NCBI GenBank assembly: GCA_900553705.1
Contig: USEK01000019.1
Span: 1 to 15,936 of the forward strand
DNA: 15,936 nt
Source of the DNA: an uncultured Collinsella sp.
GTDB taxonomy: Bacteria > Actinomycetota > Coriobacteriia > Coriobacteriales > Coriobacteriaceae
Direction of reading: 5' to 3'
Part shown: piece after piece, positions 13,488 through 15,936 of the stretch
Numbering within the stretch: position 1 is the stretch's first letter
Layout: the number at the start of each line of letters is the position of its first letter
Position numbers and translations under genes: made by a program
The notes under the pieces: generated by a model
Seen by the model: the letters and a program-made list of their open reading frames with translations, nothing else
What the model was told of the DNA's origin: nothing
The model's database searches: none

Positions 13488-13624
13488 TGGCTCCCGGGGC
13501 GGACCGGAGGGCATGAAGTTTGTCGCGAGTTCCGCACGCAAAGGAAAGCACTTAATGTGCTTTCCGTCTTGCGCAGGACTGTAGAGCAGCAAACTTCATG
13601 CCCTCCGGTCCGCCCCGGGAGCCA
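13488..13624. repeat. 137-bp palindromic element with perfect 35-bp terminal arms
   Basis: Bases 13488-13522 and 13590-13624 are exact reverse complements over 35 positions, beginning TGGCTCCCGGGGCGGACCGG and ending in the same sequence inverted. Inside, GGAAAGCAC (13543-13551) and GTGCTTTCC (13557-13565) form a 9-bp apical hairpin around TTAAT, and CGCAA (13537-13541) faces TTGCG. The whole thing folds as one long cruciform or RNA hairpin. No ORF of note and no obvious target-site duplication flank it. It may be a non-autonomous mobile element (MITE-like), a structured RNA or a double terminator; the sequence alone does not decide. Confidence 0.85.
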
Positions 13625-13646
13625 CTTCTAAGTTATCCCCCGGCAT

Positions 13647-13683
13647 TCAGAAAATCTAAGTGCCAAAAAATAAGATTTTTTGA
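13647..13683. promoter_or_regulatory. AT-rich inverted repeat upstream of groES
   Basis: TCAGAAAATCT (13647-13657) and AGATTTTTTGA (13673-13683) pair over 11 positions with one G-T wobble, around a 15-base A-rich centre. The right arm overlaps TTGACT (13680-13685), a -35-like hexamer. TATAAC (13694-13699) lies only 8 bases after that, so the two do not form a standard promoter. It could be an operator, an activator site or a terminator-like hairpin. Confidence 0.4.
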
Positions 13684-13751
13684 CTCCGTGTTGTATAACC
13701 CGCCATTCGTGGGTACCATTCAACGCGTACGCAAACAAAAAAGGGTTAATT

Positions 13752-13770
13752 CGCGTGGTATAACCGCGCG
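13752..13770 (+). promoter_or_regulatory. groESL promoter: extended -10 inside a hyphenated palindrome
   Basis: TGGTATAAC (13756-13764) is an extended -10 box (TG, one base, TATAAC, 5 of 6). Transcription would begin near 13771, 22 bases before the groES ATG and just before AAGGAGGAG. The box is centred in CGCGTGGT-ATA-ACCGCGCG (13752-13770), 8-bp arms with one G-T mismatch, a shape suited to a repressor. I find no CIRCE (TTAGCACTC-N9-GAGTGCTAA) and no HAIR (CTTGAGT-N7-ACTCAAG) in 13625-13792. A similar GTATAACC occurs at 13693-13700. Confidence 0.5.
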
Positions 13771-13792
13771 GCCCAAAAAGGAGGAGACAAGC

Positions 13793-14086
13793 ATGTCGTC
13801 TTTGAAGCCGCTTGCAGATCGTGTTCTGGTCAAGCCCGACGAGGCCGAGCAGAAGACCGCTTCTGGTCTGTATATTGCCAGCAACGCTCAGGAGAAGCCG
13901 CAGCGTGGCACCATCGTTGCCGTGGGCGCCGGCAAGGTCAACGACAAGGGTGAGCGCATCCCCATGGACGTCAAGGTTGGCGACGTTGTCATCTACGGTA
14001 AGTTCGGTGGCAACGAGGTCAAGGTCGACGGCGAGAAGTATCTGCTGATGCGCGCCGACGACATCTACGCCGTCGTCGAGGCCTAG
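13793..14086 (+). CDS. groES: Co-chaperonin GroES (Hsp10)
   Basis: This 97-residue protein is a full-length GroES, which forms the heptameric lid of the GroEL folding chamber. It begins SSLKPLADRVLVKPDEAEQ, continues through the mobile loop with SGLYI (residues 24-28; the GroEL-binding hydrophobic contact), then QRGTIVAVGAGKVNDKGERI, VKVGDVVIYGKFGGNEVKVD and YLLMRADDIYAVVE, all in family order. ATG 13793 has a strong AAGGAGGAG (13778-13786) six bases upstream; the open frame extends to 13598 but includes the palindromic element and is not coding. groEL follows after 96 bases on the same strand, so the two form the usual operon. Confidence 0.96.
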   Translation: MSSLKPLADRVLVKPDEAEQKTASGLYIASNAQEKPQRGTIVAVGAGKVNDKGERIPMDVKVGDVVIYGKFGGNEVKVDGEKYLLMRADDIYAVVEA

Positions 14087-14123
14087 TCTCGTCAGAATCT
14101 CTGATTCGTCTTTGAACGCGCCC

Positions 14124-14156
14124 GCCGCATAGGACTCGGAAGCGGCGACGCGAGTC
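14124..14156 (+). other. Overlapping small inverted repeats between groES and groEL
   Basis: GCCGC (14124-14128) can pair with GCGGC (14142-14146), and GACTCG (14133-14138) with CGAGTC (14151-14156). The two stems interlock, so they are mutually exclusive or form a pseudoknot. They lie just before the groEL ribosome binding site GGAGG (14168-14172). They may be chance or tune groEL relative to groES. Confidence 0.3.
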
Positions 14157-14182
14157 ACATTTCTTTTGGAGGATTACCTACC

Positions 14183-15820
14183 ATGGCAAAGAACATTACG
14201 TTCAACACCGATGCCCGCGCTAAGCTTGCCAAGGGCGTCAACACTCTGGCCGACGCCGTTACCGTCACCATGGGCCCCAAGGGCCGCTACGTTGCGCTGC
14301 AGCGCACGTTCGGTGCTCCGACCATCACCAACGACGGCGTTTCCGTCGCCAAGGAGATCGAGCTCGAGGACAACATCGAGAACATGGGCGCTCAGCTGGT
14401 GAAGGAGGTCGCCACCAAGACCAACGACACCGTGGGTGACGGCACCACCACCGCAACCCTGCTCGCTCAGGCCATCGTCAACGACGGTCTGCGCAACGTC
14501 GCCGCTGGCGCCAACCCGCTGGCCATCCGTCGCGGCATCGATAAGGCCGTCAACGCCGCCGTCGCCGAGATGAAGAAGCAGGCCAAGCCGGTCGAGACCA
14601 AGGAGCAGATCGCTTCCGTCGGTACCATCTCCGCCGGTGACCCCGAGGTCGGCGAGAAGATCGCCGAGGCTATGGAGGTCGTGGGCAAGGACGGCGTCAT
14701 CACCGTCGAGGATTCCCAGACGTTCGACATCACCATCGACACCGTCGAGGGCATGCAGTTCGACAAGGGCTATGTCTCCGCTTACTTCGTCACGGACAAC
14801 GACCGCATGGAGGCCGTGATGAAGGATCCGTACATCCTCATCACCGACCAGAAGATCTCCAGCGTTCAGGACATCATGCCCGTTCTCGAGGCTGTCCAGC
14901 GCGCTGGCCGTGGCCTGCTCATCATCGCTGAGGACATCGACGGCGAGGCTCTGCCTACCCTGGTCCTCAACAAGATCCGTGGCGCCCTCAACGTCTGCGC
15001 CGTCAAGGCCCCGGGCTACGGCGATCGCCGCAAGCGCATCCTCGAGGACATCGCCGTCCTCACCGGTGGCCAGGCTGCCCTGGACGAGCTGGGCGTGAAG
15101 GTCGCTGACATCACCGCCGATATGCTCGGTACCGCTAAGTCCGTCACCATCTCCAAGGACAACACCGTCATCGTCGGCGGCGCTGGCTCCAAGGAGGCCA
15201 TCGACGCTCGTATCGCTCAGATCAAGGGTGAGATGGAGAACACCACCTCTGACTTCGACCGCGAGAAGCTCCAGGAGCGCCTGGCCAAGCTCTCCGGTGG
15301 CGTTGCCGTCATCAAGGTCGGCGCTGCTACCGAGTCCGAGCTCAAGGAGATCAAGCACCGCGTCGAGGACGCCCTGCAGGCAACCCGCGCTGCTGTCGAG
15401 GAGGGCATTGTCGCCGGTGGCGGCGTCGCCTTCATGGATGCTGCTCCTGCGCTCGACGCCGTTGAGCTCGACGACCCCGAGGAGAAGATCGGTGTCGACA
15501 TCGTCAAGAAGGCTCTGACCGCTCCGGTCGCTACCATCGCCAAGAACGCTGGTTTTGAGGGCGCTGTCGTGGTCGACAAGGTTGCCGAGCTGCCTGCCGG
15601 CCAGGGTCTCAACTCTGCCAACGGCGAGTGGGGCGACATGATCGAGATGGGCGTCCTCGACCCCGTCAAGGTCAGCCGCGTCACCCTGCAGAACGCTGCT
15701 TCTGTCGCCAGCCTGATCCTCATCACCGAGGCTACCGTCTCCGATGTCCCCAAGAACACTCAGCTTGAGGACGCAATCGCTGCTGCTACCGCTGGTCAGC
15801 AGGGCGGCGGTATGTACTAA
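14183..15820 (+). CDS. groEL: Chaperonin GroEL (Hsp60)
   Basis: This 545-residue protein is a complete GroEL, the ATP-driven double-ring chaperonin. Key blocks are present: VTMGPKGR (29-36 region), GAPTITNDGVSVAKEIELED, the ATP-site VGDGTTTATLLAQ with catalytic Asp86, AGANPLAIRRGIDKAV, the apical domain (GYVSAYFVTD to APGYGDRRKR) and the signature AAVEEGIVAGGGVA. Asp in KHRVEDALQATRA corresponds to the second catalytic aspartate. Two differences from common GroELs: GPKGRYVALQRTFGAP instead of GPKGRNVvLeksfGAP, and a short tail, AGQQGGGMY, with one GGM-like unit rather than a repeat. ATG 14183 has GGAGG (14168-14172) ten bases upstream. Regular codon use suggests high expression. A terminator hairpin begins 82 bases after the stop. 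Confidence 0.97.
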   Translation: MAKNITFNTDARAKLAKGVNTLADAVTVTMGPKGRYVALQRTFGAPTITNDGVSVAKEIELEDNIENMGAQLVKEVATKTNDTVGDGTTTATLLAQAIVNDGLRNVAAGANPLAIRRGIDKAVNAAVAEMKKQAKPVETKEQIASVGTISAGDPEVGEKIAEAMEVVGKDGVITVEDSQTFDITIDTVEGMQFDKGYVSAYFVTDNDRMEAVMKDPYILITDQKISSVQDIMPVLEAVQRAGRGLLIIAEDIDGEALPTLVLNKIRGALNVCAVKAPGYGDRRKRILEDIAVLTGGQAALDELGVKVADITADMLGTAKSVTISKDNTVIVGGAGSKEAIDARIAQIKGEMENTTSDFDREKLQERLAKLSGGVAVIKVGAATESELKEIKHRVEDALQATRAAVEEGIVAGGGVAFMDAAPALDAVELDDPEEKIGVDIVKKALTAPVATIAKNAGFEGAVVVDKVAELPAGQGLNSANGEWGDMIEMGVLDPVKVSRVTLQNAASVASLILITEATVSDVPKNTQLEDAIAAATAGQQGGGMY

Positions 15821-15901
15821 GGCCGACAAGGTCTAGAACTCCCACCGGGAATCCGGGGGCGGGACGGGGGCTTCTCTCCGGAACGTCCTCGGACATGCAA
15901 A

Positions 15902-15936
15902 GAGGCTCCGCTGCGCGCGTTGCGCGGCGGAGCCTC
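15902..15936 (+). terminator. Terminator hairpin after groEL, cut by the window edge
   Basis: GAGGCTCCGCTGCGC (15902-15916) and GCGCGGCGGAGCCTC (15922-15936) pair at 14 of 15 positions plus a T-G wobble, with the loop GCGTT. The T tract, if present, lies past the window. The upstream flank AAAG gives a modest T run on the minus strand, so it could be bidirectional. Confidence 0.65.

Noticed and set aside
13488..13624. Simple intrinsic terminator or CRISPR-like repeat
   Set aside because: The arms are 35 bp, the loop is structured, there is no T tract on either side and no regularly spaced repeats, so neither label fits.
13680..13699. Standard sigma-70 promoter made of TTGACT and TATAAC
   Set aside because: The two hexamers are only 8 bases apart, too close for a -35/-10 pair.
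13598..13792. Upstream extension of the groES frame (65 extra residues)
   Set aside because: It includes the right arm of the palindromic element and the promoter region. A strong ribosome binding site and the normal GroES N-terminus fix the start at 13793.
13625..13792. CIRCE (HrcA) operator before groES
   Set aside because: I looked for TTAGCACTC and GAGTGCTAA and near matches; only CTAAGTGCC at 13656-13664 is vaguely similar and it has no partner arm.
14174..15829. 551-residue minus-strand open frame antisense to groEL
   Set aside because: It is a shadow of groEL codon bias, rich in Asp, Gly, Leu and Val with no domain, and has no ribosome binding site of note.

Overview
The window looks like chromosomal DNA from a high-GC Gram-positive of the Coriobacteriia, most likely Collinsella or a close relative. 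This is an inference. It rests on high GC with GC-biased codons, an Asp23/AmaP/DUF2273 envelope cluster, a groES-groEL operon whose GroEL carries a GRYVALQR N-terminal variant I associate with this class, and short hairpin repeats in the spacers. There is no rRNA, tRNA, CRISPR array, phage or transposase gene. Apart from one minus-strand hydrolase, every gene reads on the plus strand.

Layout. Positions 1-2245 carry the 3' end of a type III pantothenate kinase (coaX), a dCMP deaminase (comEB), a small NifU-type Fe-S carrier and prolipoprotein diacylglyceryl transferase (lgt). Positions 2246-4735 hold two hairpin repeats, a 727-residue polytopic membrane protein resembling DUF6020/GT-C type proteins, and a third hairpin. 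A YebC/PmpR-family protein follows (4736-5542) and ends in a strong terminator. Positions 5709-7195 form a compact envelope-stress operon of AmaP-like, DUF2273 and Asp23/Gls24 genes, closed by a fourth repeat hairpin and a strong terminator. Next come a YitT-family membrane protein (7404-8426) and a zinc-ribbon multi-pass membrane protein with a Glu-Pro-rich tail (8576-9907). A strong terminator at 9959-10001 separates the latter from the convergent M20 amidohydrolase (10030-11493, minus). That gene diverges from a YtcJ-type metal-dependent amidohydrolase (11662-13299). The only gene-free stretch over 300 bases is 13300-13792. It holds a 67-bp imperfect inverted repeat, a 137-bp element with perfect 35-bp arms, an AT-rich inverted repeat and the likely groESL promoter. 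groES and groEL finish the window, with a terminator hairpin at the very edge.

Functional themes are envelope biogenesis and stress (lgt, DUF6020-like, AmaP/DUF2273/Asp23, YitT, zinc-ribbon protein), protein folding (GroESL), nucleotide and cofactor metabolism (coaX, comEB, NifU-like) and a divergent pair of amide hydrolases.

The gene content is mostly ordinary. The unusual material is in the spacers. Four hairpins share the loop core GGG(A/C)CAGG while their stems differ, and two of them belong to a 48-bp repeat conserved at 45 of 48 positions in opposite orientations. Upstream of groESL lies a 137-bp palindromic element, and the groESL promoter shows no CIRCE or HAIR operator but has an extended -10 box inside its own inverted repeat. 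I see no clear evidence of a new multi-gene system.
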